Origin: Candidatus Cryptoclostridium obscurum
GTDB lineage: Bacteria > Bacillota > Dehalobacteriia > UBA7702
Assembly (NCBI GenBank): GCA_904420535.1
Contig: CAJFVQ010000006.1
Coordinates: 1 to 44,538, forward strand
DNA length: 44,538 nucleotides
Direction: 5' to 3'
Part shown: positions 17,150-25,498 of the stretch, one piece after another
Layout of the letters: each line of letters opens with the position of its first letter
Position numbering within the stretch: the stretch's first letter is position 1
The notes under the pieces: generated by a model
Databases searched by the model: none
Told to the model about the DNA's origin: nothing
Seen by the model: the letters and a program-made list of their open reading frames with translations, nothing else
Made by a program: the position numbers and the translations under genes

Positions 17150-17440
17150 ATGAAACTCACACCCTTAGGCGATCGTGTTTTGATCAAAGTTCCCGAAGTA
17201 AAAGAAGTAAAAACCCAAAGTGGTCTTTTGTTGGCCGGCGACGCTGTGGAAAAACCTCAGGAAGCTGAAGTTGTGGCTGTAGGCAAAGGCAGAATGTTAG
17301 ATAACGGCGAATATGTTCCCATGGAAATCAAAGTCGGCGATAAGGTTATTTATGCCAAATACGGCGGCACTGAAGTGAAAATTGACGAAGAAACCTACAT
17401 CCTGATGGATGCTCACGATATTTTGGCAATTGTAGAATAA
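17150..17440 (+). CDS. groES: Co-chaperonin GroES
   Basis: The 96-residue protein has the GroES fold signatures: LTPLGDRVLIKV at the start, the mobile-loop region (about 17-32) and GDKVIYAKYGGTEVKIDEETY. It caps the GroEL cage during ATP-driven protein folding. AAAGGAGGAATTC precedes the ATG. It is the first gene of the CIRCE-controlled operon, 47 bp before groEL. Confidence 0.98.
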   Translation: MKLTPLGDRVLIKVPEVKEVKTQSGLLLAGDAVEKPQEAEVVAVGKGRMLDNGEYVPMEIKVGDKVIYAKYGGTEVKIDEETYILMDAHDILAIVE

Positions 17441-17484
17441 TCCGATTTTGGTATGGTAAAAGATATTGCAGGAGGTAAATATAA

Positions 17485-19122
<1,638 letters not shown>

Positions 19123-19134
19123 TTTAAGAATTCG

Positions 19135-19169
19135 ATAAGGCGGCGTATTTCATCGCCGCCTTATTTTTC
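19135..19169 (+). terminator. groESL terminator
   Basis: TAAGGCGGCG and CGCCGCCTTA form a perfect GC-rich 10-bp stem with an 8-nt loop, followed by TTTTTC. Confidence 0.88.
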
Positions 19170-19180
19170 AGGTGGAAATG

Positions 19181-19825
19181 ATGAAAGCAGCAATTTTTGA
19201 TATGGATGGCACACTCCTTGACTCCATGGGGATGTGGAACCATGCTTTAACGGATTATCTGACTTCAAAAGGAATCAAGACGATCAGCGATGAAATCAAG
19301 GGAAGGCTGGCCACGATCACCTTTTCCGATGCCTCTGTGTTGATTTCTGAACAGTTGGTAACTGATAAAACCGCTGATGAAGTTTATCGGGAAATTGAGG
19401 CTTTTGTGTTTGAACAGTATCGTACAGTGATTGAATTAAAGCCCTATGTTCGCGATTACCTTATTCAACTGCAGCAAAAAGGGGTCCATATGTGTGTCGC
19501 CACATTGACCAATCGTCCTATGGTGGAAGCTGTTTTGAAACGGCTGGAGGTCGCTGACTTCTTTGATTTTATTCTCACGGTACCTGAGGTTGGTGCCACC
19601 AAGGCGGAGCCCAAAATTTATCTGGAAGCAGTAAAAAGATTCGGTTGCGCCAAAGATGATTGCGTAGTTTTTGAAGATTCCTGTTATGCGCTAACCACGG
19701 CAAAAAACGCGGGTTTTTATTGCATCGGTGTTGATGATCCGTGGCAAGATATATCTGAGAAATTTATTCACCAATATTGCGATCAATTTATCACAGGTTT
19801 TGAAGAGCTATTGGAAGATCAATAA
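19181..19825 (+). CDS. HAD-superfamily phosphatase (beta-PGM-like)
   Basis: I start at ATG 19181 (214 residues, MKAAIFDMDGTLLDSMG), with AGGTGG at 19170-19175; ATG 19178 and GTG 19172 are possible alternatives. Motif I is D7-x-D9-G-T, motif II T in VATLTNRP, the lysine is in TKAEPK, and motif III is VVFEDSCYAL. It should dephosphorylate a small phosphorylated metabolite; the substrate is not predictable. It lies just after the groESL terminator. Confidence 0.88.
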   Translation: MKAAIFDMDGTLLDSMGMWNHALTDYLTSKGIKTISDEIKGRLATITFSDASVLISEQLVTDKTADEVYREIEAFVFEQYRTVIELKPYVRDYLIQLQQKGVHMCVATLTNRPMVEAVLKRLEVADFFDFILTVPEVGATKAEPKIYLEAVKRFGCAKDDCVVFEDSCYALTTAKNAGFYCIGVDDPWQDISEKFIHQYCDQFITGFEELLEDQ

Positions 19826-19941
19826 TGTATCAGAGAAGAATTCAAGCTATTTCTGTCCTTGAATGACATTTGATATCCCTTTATTTTGAGCTTTTGTAGA
19901 AGTAATTTTTTTCAATTTTCGTTTGATAGGAGGTCATGACT

Positions 19942-20709
19942 ATGCCACATGTGATTGCAGTCGCCGGGAAAGGCGGCGTTGGAAAAACTACAATCTGCGG
20001 TTTATTAATTCAATATCTTTGTGAATCCGGTAAAAAGCCGGTGTTGGCGGTGGATGCAGATTCCAATTCTAATTTAAATGAGGTTCTCGGGGTGGAAGCC
20101 AAACAAACTTTGGGCGAAATTCGCGAAAAGATGAAAAAAGCTGCTTCTCTCCAGAGCGAAGTTCCTTCTACCATGTCCAAAGATGTTTATGCAGAAAAGG
20201 AGGTCTTTGCCGCATTGACTGAAGAGGATGATTATGACCTTCTTGTGATGGGGCGTTCCCAGGGACAAGGCTGCTATTGCTTTGTGAACGGATTATTACA
20301 GAGAGAAATCATGTCTATCCAGGATAATTATCCCTATATTGTCGTTGATAATGAAGCCGGGATGGAACATATTAGCCGTGGTCTGTTGCCCCATATTGAT
20401 ACTATGATCCTGGTCAGCGACTGTTCCAGAAGAGGGATCCAGGCTGCGGCCAGAATTGCGGAATTGGTGGAAGAATTGGAAGTTAATCCCGAAAGGATTG
20501 GCTTGGTTGTGAATCGTGCCCCCAACGGTGTCCTCAATGAGGGAACCAAAGAAGAAATTGCAACAAGGAAGTTGGATCTTTTAGGCGTCGTACCTCAAGA
20601 TGAAGTGGTCTATGAATATGATTGTGACGGCAAAGCCATTGTGAAACTACCAGAAGATTCTCCGGTGCGCGCTGCGTTGAAGGGGATCATTGAAAAATTA
20701 GGAATTTGA
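19942..20709 (+). CDS. CooC-like nickel-insertion ATPase
   Basis: The start at ATG 19942 has AGGAGG at 19928-19933 with ideal spacing; ATG 19936 would be only 2 nt from it. The 255-residue MinD/SIMIBI-type ATPase has the deviant Walker A GKGGVGKTT (9-17), VDADSNSNL, and the C111-x-C113 pair (GQGCYCFVNG). That CxC is the nickel/zinc-binding dimer site known in CooC1, which matures the Ni-Fe-S cluster of carbon monoxide dehydrogenase. CODH itself is not in the window. An acetogen-like metabolism is therefore inferred. Confidence 0.88.
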   Translation: MPHVIAVAGKGGVGKTTICGLLIQYLCESGKKPVLAVDADSNSNLNEVLGVEAKQTLGEIREKMKKAASLQSEVPSTMSKDVYAEKEVFAALTEEDDYDLLVMGRSQGQGCYCFVNGLLQREIMSIQDNYPYIVVDNEAGMEHISRGLLPHIDTMILVSDCSRRGIQAAARIAELVEELEVNPERIGLVVNRAPNGVLNEGTKEEIATRKLDLLGVVPQDEVVYEYDCDGKAIVKLPEDSPVRAALKGIIEKLGI

Positions 20710-20752
20710 GACAGGCGCATCTCAAACAGAATTTGTATTGACGAGGTGAATT

Positions 20753-21226
20753 ATGGTAACCATTGAAATGGAAAACGGAAAAAAAATTGTGATTGAATTG
20801 TACCCGGAAACTGCCCCCAAAACTGTGGAAAATTTTATGTCTCTGGTGAAAAAAGGTTTTTATGACGGTTTGATCTTTCACCGTGTCATCAGCGGTTTCA
20901 TGATTCAGGGCGGTTGTCCTGAAGGAACAGGGATGGGTGGTCCTGGATATCAAATTCAGGGCGAATTTCAAGCCAACGGCTTTCAAAATCCGTTGAAACA
21001 CGAACGCGGCGTGATTTCCATGGCCCGGGCTATGGATCCAAATTCCGCTGGCTCTCAATTTTTTATTATGCACCAGGATGCTCCCCATCTCGATGGACAA
21101 TACGCAGCCTTCGGCAAAGTTGTCGAAGGAATGGATGTTGTTGATGAAATTGCTTCCGTGGCAACGGATTACAGCGATCGTCCGAAAACGCCTCAAGTGA
21201 TGAAATCTGTCACTATAACAGACTAA
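20753..21226 (+). CDS. Cyclophilin-type peptidylprolyl isomerase
   Basis: The 157-residue protein has no signal peptide and shows the cyclophilin core: FHRVISGFMIQGG with the active-site arginine, GTGMGGPGYQIQGEF, ISMARAMDPNSAGSQFFI, and a tryptophan-less LDGQYAAFGKVVEGMDVV. It catalyses cis-trans isomerisation of Xaa-Pro bonds in the cytoplasm. It follows the CooC-like gene by 43 bp and ends at a terminator. Confidence 0.93.
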   Translation: MVTIEMENGKKIVIELYPETAPKTVENFMSLVKKGFYDGLIFHRVISGFMIQGGCPEGTGMGGPGYQIQGEFQANGFQNPLKHERGVISMARAMDPNSAGSQFFIMHQDAPHLDGQYAAFGKVVEGMDVVDEIASVATDYSDRPKTPQVMKSVTITD

Positions 21227-21237
21227 TATTGTAAATC

Positions 21238-21276
21238 TGCAAGGGAGTCGGTGGGATTCTCCCTTGCATTTATTTT
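21238..21276 (+). terminator. Intrinsic terminator
   Basis: TGCAAGGGAG and CTCCCTTGCA make a perfect 10-bp stem with an 11-nt loop, followed by TTTATTTTG. Confidence 0.8.
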
Positions 21277-21292
21277 GTACTGAATGAAAATG

Positions 21293-21321
21293 TTGACTTT
21301 TTGTTTTTCTTATTTTATTAT
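21293..21321 (+). promoter_or_regulatory. Promoter for MetH-activation-like gene
   Basis: TTGACT (21293-21298) and TATTAT (21316-21321) are separated by 17 bp, about 60 bp upstream of the gene. Confidence 0.55.
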
Positions 21322-21382
21322 AGAAAAATCATAGAAAAGCTGAAATTAAATCAGAAAACGAGAGACCTAGGAGGGAATTTGA

Positions 21383-22069
21383 ATGGAAGTCCATTTCCTT
21401 GATCAGTTTGATTATACCTTCACTGCCGATGATGTCATGGATCAGCTGGGAATGCCGAGAGATCATGTTTTTAGAAAGACCGTTGAAAAGGCCATTGCTG
21501 CTGCAGAGGATATTGCCAAGCCCAAAGCTTTTTTTATGGAAGCTGAGATTGAGGACCGTACCGAAAATACTATTACCGTTGCAGGGCAGACCTTTCACAG
21601 TAAAGTCTTGGCAGAAAATTTGAAGGATCAGGATGTCATATTTCCGTTTCTTTGTACTTGCGGGATGGAGCTGGTCGACTATTGCGATCGGCTTACAGAT
21701 ATTATGGATCAGTATGCCTTTGATTGCGTGATGGAGTTTTATCTCAGAAAAGCATCTGTTGCTTTAACCGGTGAGCTTGCCAATATGGAAAATGGTCGCC
21801 AAACTTCATCGGTGAACCCTGGCTCTCTGGTGGATTGGCCCATTGAGGAACAAAAAGAGCTTTTTGCCCTGTTTGGTGAAAATGCCCATCAGATTGGTGT
21901 AAAACTCAGTGATTCCTGTATCATGAATCCCATGAAAAGTGTTTCCGGTCTTCGTTATTTCACGGAAGAAGAATTTCATAATTGCCAGCTTTGCCAGAGG
22001 GAGAATTGTCCCACCAGAGAAGCGGAGTTTGATTTGACGCTTTTTACGAAAACTTTAAAACAGTGTTAA
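21383..22069 (+). CDS. MetH-reactivation-domain-like protein
   Basis: The 228-residue protein resembles the stand-alone version of the vitamin B12-dependent methionine synthase activation domain: NPGSLVDWPIEEQKELFAL followed by IGVKLSDSCIMNPMKSVSG, the motif that binds S-adenosylmethionine over the cobalamin in MetH. The end adds a cysteine cluster (CQLCQRENCPTR) that could hold an iron-sulfur centre. It may support reductive methylation of inactive cob(II)alamin, either for a split MetH or for another corrinoid protein. No metH is in the window. RBS AGGAGGGAATTTG precedes the ATG. Confidence 0.85.
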   Translation: MEVHFLDQFDYTFTADDVMDQLGMPRDHVFRKTVEKAIAAAEDIAKPKAFFMEAEIEDRTENTITVAGQTFHSKVLAENLKDQDVIFPFLCTCGMELVDYCDRLTDIMDQYAFDCVMEFYLRKASVALTGELANMENGRQTSSVNPGSLVDWPIEEQKELFALFGENAHQIGVKLSDSCIMNPMKSVSGLRYFTEEEFHNCQLCQRENCPTREAEFDLTLFTKTLKQC

Positions 22070-22076
22070 AAAATAC

Positions 22077-22105
22077 TTGACATTCAATTCATTTTGTAGG
22101 ATAAT
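22077..22105 (+). promoter_or_regulatory. tRNA promoter
   Basis: TTGACA (22077-22082), 17 bp, GATAAT (22100-22105) lie 18 bp upstream of tRNA-Val. Confidence 0.75.
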
Positions 22106-22123
22106 ATAAAAGCTAGGTTGATC

Positions 22124-22200
<77 letters not shown>

Positions 22201-22214
22201 TTTGTAAAAATATT

Positions 22215-22253
22215 GTAGCAGGCCGTTGACTGGTCTGCTACTTTTTATTTTTG
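22215..22253 (+). terminator. Terminator after tRNA-Val
   Basis: GTAGCAGGCC pairs with GGTCTGCTAC (one G-T wobble), with a 7-nt loop, followed by TTTTTATTTTTG. Confidence 0.85.
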
Positions 22254-22371
22254 TTTGGTCAAGATTGGTTTAATATATTTTTTTAATGATATATTTTGCT
22301 TCCTTGCTCCTGTGAAGGTAAATAAGATTTTATACCGATTCATATGGATCGGCGGATCGGTCAGATCTTTT

Positions 22372-22459
22372 TTATGTCATAATATGTCTAAATACTGCAT
22401 TAAAATGACTTTTTTTGTTGTGATTCCTCTATAATAGTACTTTTTTGTTATATTATGTC
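22372..22459 (+). promoter_or_regulatory. Three TATGTC motifs around a putative promoter
   Basis: TTATGTC at 22372-22378, ATATGTC at 22382-22388 (exactly 10 bp later) and TTATGTC at 22453-22459 surround a TATAAT at 22430-22435 with no clear -35 box. Tandem sites at one helical turn recall how Spo0A dimers use 0A boxes (TGTCGAA). The gene just downstream encodes a lone Spo0A C-terminal domain. Autoregulation is inference. Confidence 0.4.
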
Positions 22460-22488
22460 TTAAAAAAGTAAAAGCTAGGAGGAACAAT

Positions 22489-22815
22489 ATGAGATCGGTA
22501 AAATCAGTAATGCGAAAGCTTGGAAATACCGGAGGGAAAAAAGGATTCTTTTTTACGATCACTGCCATTGAATTATTGATGGAACAAGAAACCCGTTGTT
22601 TGAACTTGTCTCGCGATGTCTACCCAGAAGTAGCAAAACGACACCAAGTGAATGTATCTTGTGTAGAACGGGATATTCGTACCATGGTGGAAGACTGCTG
22701 GTTGCATGGCAATCGCAACCTATTTCATGAAATTGCCGGATATGAGTTGGATCATCGGCCAACAGTAAAAGAATTTCTGGAAATGCTTCATGGTTATCTC
22801 TTAGAAAACGAATAA
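22489..22815 (+). CDS. Stand-alone Spo0A C-terminal (DNA-binding) domain protein
   Basis: The 108-residue protein matches the Spo0A effector domain: a FTITAIELLMEQE helix, DVYPEVAKRHQVNVSCVERDIRTMVEDCW with the recognition-helix region, and DHRPTVKEFLEML. The phosphoacceptor receiver domain is absent, and upstream sequence does not encode one, so it cannot be controlled by the phosphorelay in the usual way. It should bind DNA as a transcription factor. RBS AGGAGGAAC precedes the ATG. It is monocistronic, and is followed by a long region with decayed elements. Confidence 0.85.
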   Translation: MRSVKSVMRKLGNTGGKKGFFFTITAIELLMEQETRCLNLSRDVYPEVAKRHQVNVSCVERDIRTMVEDCWLHGNRNLFHEIAGYELDHRPTVKEFLEMLHGYLLENE

Positions 22816-22984
22816 AATATATCCCCTCTTATGAAAAGGGGGGGCAATGAATTTGCCCAAGTATAGATCTAATATATGACCGTACCGTTACTTTGATAAC
22901 AAAAAATAATCAAAGAAGGAAATAAGAAAACAAATAAAGAGAAAGGTTATAACTTATAGAGGTATATTTATAGAAAAAAGAAAG

Positions 22985-23145
22985 TGTTAAAATTAGCTCA
23001 AATATTTAATCGAATAAAAAGGGTGAAATCAGGTGAAATTCTTGAACGGACCGGCCACTATGAAACATAATCGACATAAAGCAGCCTGCTCAAATTAATA
23101 GATGGTTGAACCGTCGAGAATGCTAAGTCAGATACGTCTATTGCA
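22985..23145 (+). ncRNA. Decayed cobalamin riboswitch
   Basis: The order and spacing of conserved blocks match the B12 aptamer (RF00174 class): AGGTGAAATTC, GAACGGACCGGCCACTATGA, AGCAGCCTG, GGTTGAACC, and a final GCTAAGTCAGATACGTC. Invariant positions have changed: CCCGCC reads CCGGCC, TTCCTG reads TTCTTG, and the B12 box normally written AAGTCAGGATACC has lost bases. I judge it a relic that probably no longer binds cobalamin well. A strong terminator follows at 23198, as in a normal expression platform. The gene beyond it is broken. The exact ends are approximate. Confidence 0.7.
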
Positions 23146-23197
23146 AATACCACCGGAAAGAGTAGAAAAGTAGTATTTTTATTTATGGTAATTGTAT

Positions 23198-23236
23198 GCC
23201 GTATTCCTTTGCTTTTGAAAGGAATACGGCTTTTTG
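23198..23236 (+). terminator. Terminator downstream of the cobalamin riboswitch relic
   Basis: A perfect 13-bp stem (GCCGTATTCCTTT with AAAGGAATACGGC, loop GCTTTTG) is followed by TTTTTG. It is placed where the expression platform of the riboswitch would be. Confidence 0.85.
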
Positions 23237-23379
23237 ATTTCCGGAAGGATTACCAAAAGATGATTCCTTGGGTCCAAGGGCCGTATAAGAGGGGTTTAAA
23301 ATATAAAGTCGTTCAGTGATGAGAACAAAGATGAAATCAAAGAACATTTAGAGAAGAGCACTTGGGAAAGGTGACTTTT

Positions 23380-23562
23380 ATGCGGAAGAGATTATGTGTT
23401 TTATCATGGTTCTTGTCATGGTCGTCTGCATAGCGCCTTGTTTCCGCATTGACACAGGAAACTCCGGCCATTGATATCATTGAGGGGGATGGATAACTCT
23501 ATGCGGATCGAAGGATCGACAGAGGAAGAGAATGCTTAGAACTTATATTCGCTCCATTGTAA
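23380..23562 (+). pseudogene. Remnant of an exported-protein gene
   Basis: An ATG at 23380 after GGGAAAGGTGAC opens a signal-peptide-like start (MRKRLCVLSWFLSWSSA) that meets an in-frame TAG. The same frame continues with RLVSALTQETPAIDIIEGDG, then TAA, then LYADRRIDRGRECLELIFAPL and a final TAA. Such protein-like text broken by stops suggests a decayed secreted or surface protein. Its place after a B12 riboswitch relic suggests it was once B12-regulated. I cannot name the family. Confidence 0.4.
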
Positions 23563-23713
23563 AGAATTGATGCTTTCCAGTGGCATTTATTCCAAAGAAA
23601 AGACCGTAAGTGTGGATCTGTGCCACCGGCAGCCTGGAAGATTTTTTTGCTGGTATTCTGTTCTTTTTGTCAATTTTATGATAGAATATTTCATTATAAG
23701 GAAGGAGATTCCT

Positions 23714-24379
23714 ATGCACGAAGGACACCGAGAACGAATGCGTCAACGGATTGAAAAATACGGTTTGGATAACCTTAGTGATCATGAATTTTTAGAATAC
23801 TTGCTTTATTTTACCAATAAACGTAAAAATACCAACGGTACCGGCCATCTTTTGATGGATGCCTTTGGCAGTCTGGATAAAGTTTTTGATGCCAGCAGTG
23901 AAGCTTTGTGCTCCGTGGAGGGAGTCGGCCCCATCAGCGCTCAATTCTTATCGTTGATTCCTCAAATTGCGCGACGCTACCTTATAGCGAGGCAGGGAAG
24001 GGGACGCCGTTATATTTCCAGGGAACGTATGGTGGAATATTTGGAACCGCAATTTTTTGGCGCTTCTGTGGAGCTTTGTGTCGTAATGTGCCTGGATGCT
24101 AATTATTCACTGATCCACGATGAAATTGTCTCCACCGGCGAAAGTCGTAAAGTCGGAGTTGAGACGAAAGACGTCATTGCTTTGGCGGTGAAATATAAGG
24201 CTGCGTATGTTATCGTGGCTCACAATCATCTTAACAATGAATGCCGTCCCTCTGAGGAAGATTTTACAATGACGCGCCATATTCGCGTTGCTCTGAGCCA
24301 TATTGACGTAAAATTGTTGGATCATCTGATTATTTGCCCCAGCAGAGAGTATTATAGTTTTGCGGAACATGGCAGTTGA
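23714..24379 (+). CDS. RadC-like JAB/MPN protein
   Basis: The ATG at 23714 after AAGGAG gives 221 residues (MHEGHRERMRQR). A longer frame from 23567 runs into the decayed region and is unlikely. There is a helix-hairpin-helix (SVEGVGPISAQFL, 67-79) and a C-terminal JAMM domain with H170-x-H172 and D183. The usual HNHPSGD reads HNHLNNE here, so the metal-binding histidines are kept but the following loop is altered. RadC proteins are linked to DNA repair or recombination, but their activity is unproven. Confidence 0.88.
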   Translation: MHEGHRERMRQRIEKYGLDNLSDHEFLEYLLYFTNKRKNTNGTGHLLMDAFGSLDKVFDASSEALCSVEGVGPISAQFLSLIPQIARRYLIARQGRGRRYISRERMVEYLEPQFFGASVELCVVMCLDANYSLIHDEIVSTGESRKVGVETKDVIALAVKYKAAYVIVAHNHLNNECRPSEEDFTMTRHIRVALSHIDVKLLDHLIICPSREYYSFAEHGS

Positions 24380-24494
24380 AGTAGGGAAACACTCTTGTAA
24401 TTTATCATAGAATGTGTTATTTTAATGGATAGCATTAAATTAAGAATCAAGAATCAATCATGGGGAAATTCCCAAGAAAAAGGAGACTCGTTAC

Positions 24495-24851
24495 ATGGAA
24501 GAGATCATCGCAAAATTGAAGGAATACCTTGCAATGGATACAGAAATCGACTTTAAAGAGTTCGATGAATATTATCGTAAATTGATCGAAAAATTAAACA
24601 GCGACTATCAGGAGATGTCTCAGGAAGATCTTCTTAATATGCGTTATGTTTTGAATACTGTAGCGGTGAATGCGGAAAACCGTAGTCTGCGCAAGGATAA
24701 ATTTGCGAAGAAATACAGAAAAATCCAAGAAAAAACGAATTTTTGGTCTAATGCGATTACTTATAAAGCCAAAAAAGAATGGGGTTACACCGATTCGACT
24801 TTGGAAGAAGCAGATCAGCGCATTGATGAAGCAATGCGTCCGGCAGAATAA
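24495..24851 (+). CDS. Conserved-looking protein of unknown function
   Basis: The 118-residue protein is highly charged and mostly helical, with no signal peptide or membrane segment. The central part (MRYVLNTVAVNAENRSLRKDKFAKKYRKI) looks like a coiled or bundled helix pair. I do not recognise a family. AAAGGAGACTCG precedes the ATG. The TAA stop overlaps the trmB start by one base (TAATG), so it is co-translated with the tRNA methyltransferase; a link to trmB is inference only. Confidence 0.75.
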   Translation: MEEIIAKLKEYLAMDTEIDFKEFDEYYRKLIEKLNSDYQEMSQEDLLNMRYVLNTVAVNAENRSLRKDKFAKKYRKIQEKTNFWSNAITYKAKKEWGYTDSTLEEADQRIDEAMRPAE

Positions 24852-25489
24852 TGCGTCTGCGGAAAATCCCGGGCATTGGGGAAAAATTGGTGGAGGAGTA
24901 CGGTACCCTTCTGGTGGATGAGGCAAAAAATCCCCGTGGAAATTGGCAAAATTATTTTCAAAATCCGGCCCCTGTTTTTTTGGAGATTGGCATGGGCCGC
25001 GGAAAATTTATTTCCTCTATGGCGAAGAAATACCCGGAGCATAATTTTATTGGGTTGGAACTTCGGGATGAAGTGATTTATGATGCCGCAAAGCGGTTGG
25101 GATCTGTATGTTCCAATGTCGCCATTCTTCGCGGAAATGCCGCGTACTTGGAGAATTGGTTCGCTCCTGACGAGGTACAGCGGCTTTATCTCAACTTTTC
25201 CGATCCTTGGCCAAAAAAACGCCATGCAAAACGCCGTTTGACCCATGAAAATTTTTTAAAACTCTACCGCACAGTGTTATCTCCCGACGGTGAGGTTTTT
25301 TTCCGTACCGACGTACGTGAACTCATGGAATTTACTTTGGTGGAAATGACAAACCACGGCTTTTCCTTGGAGGAAGTTAGCCTTGATTTCCATAACAGTA
25401 TTTTTTTTGATGGCGTTACCACCGAATATGAAGACAGACAAAGCAAAAAAGGACCGATTTATTACGGTCATTTTCTGCGAAAGAAATGA
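24851..25489 (+). CDS. trmB: tRNA (guanine-N7)-methyltransferase
   Basis: The 212-residue protein has the TrmB marks: FLEIGMGRGKFI (SAM motif I), FIGLELRDEVI, LYLNFSDPWPKKRHAKRRL with the SDPWPKxRHxKRR signature, and a C-terminal FRTDVRELMEF and TEYEDRQSKKG. It makes m7G46 in tRNAs using S-adenosylmethionine. It follows the unknown 118-residue protein with a one-base overlap and precedes thrC by 9 nt. Confidence 0.95.
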   Translation: MRLRKIPGIGEKLVEEYGTLLVDEAKNPRGNWQNYFQNPAPVFLEIGMGRGKFISSMAKKYPEHNFIGLELRDEVIYDAAKRLGSVCSNVAILRGNAAYLENWFAPDEVQRLYLNFSDPWPKKRHAKRRLTHENFLKLYRTVLSPDGEVFFRTDVRELMEFTLVEMTNHGFSLEEVSLDFHNSIFFDGVTTEYEDRQSKKGPIYYGHFLRKK

Positions 25490-25498
25490 GGTTTGACT

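Noticed and set aside
22820-22846. C/G-rich hairpin after the Spo0A-like gene as a terminator
   Set aside because: CCCCTC can pair with the following G run, but no T tract follows.
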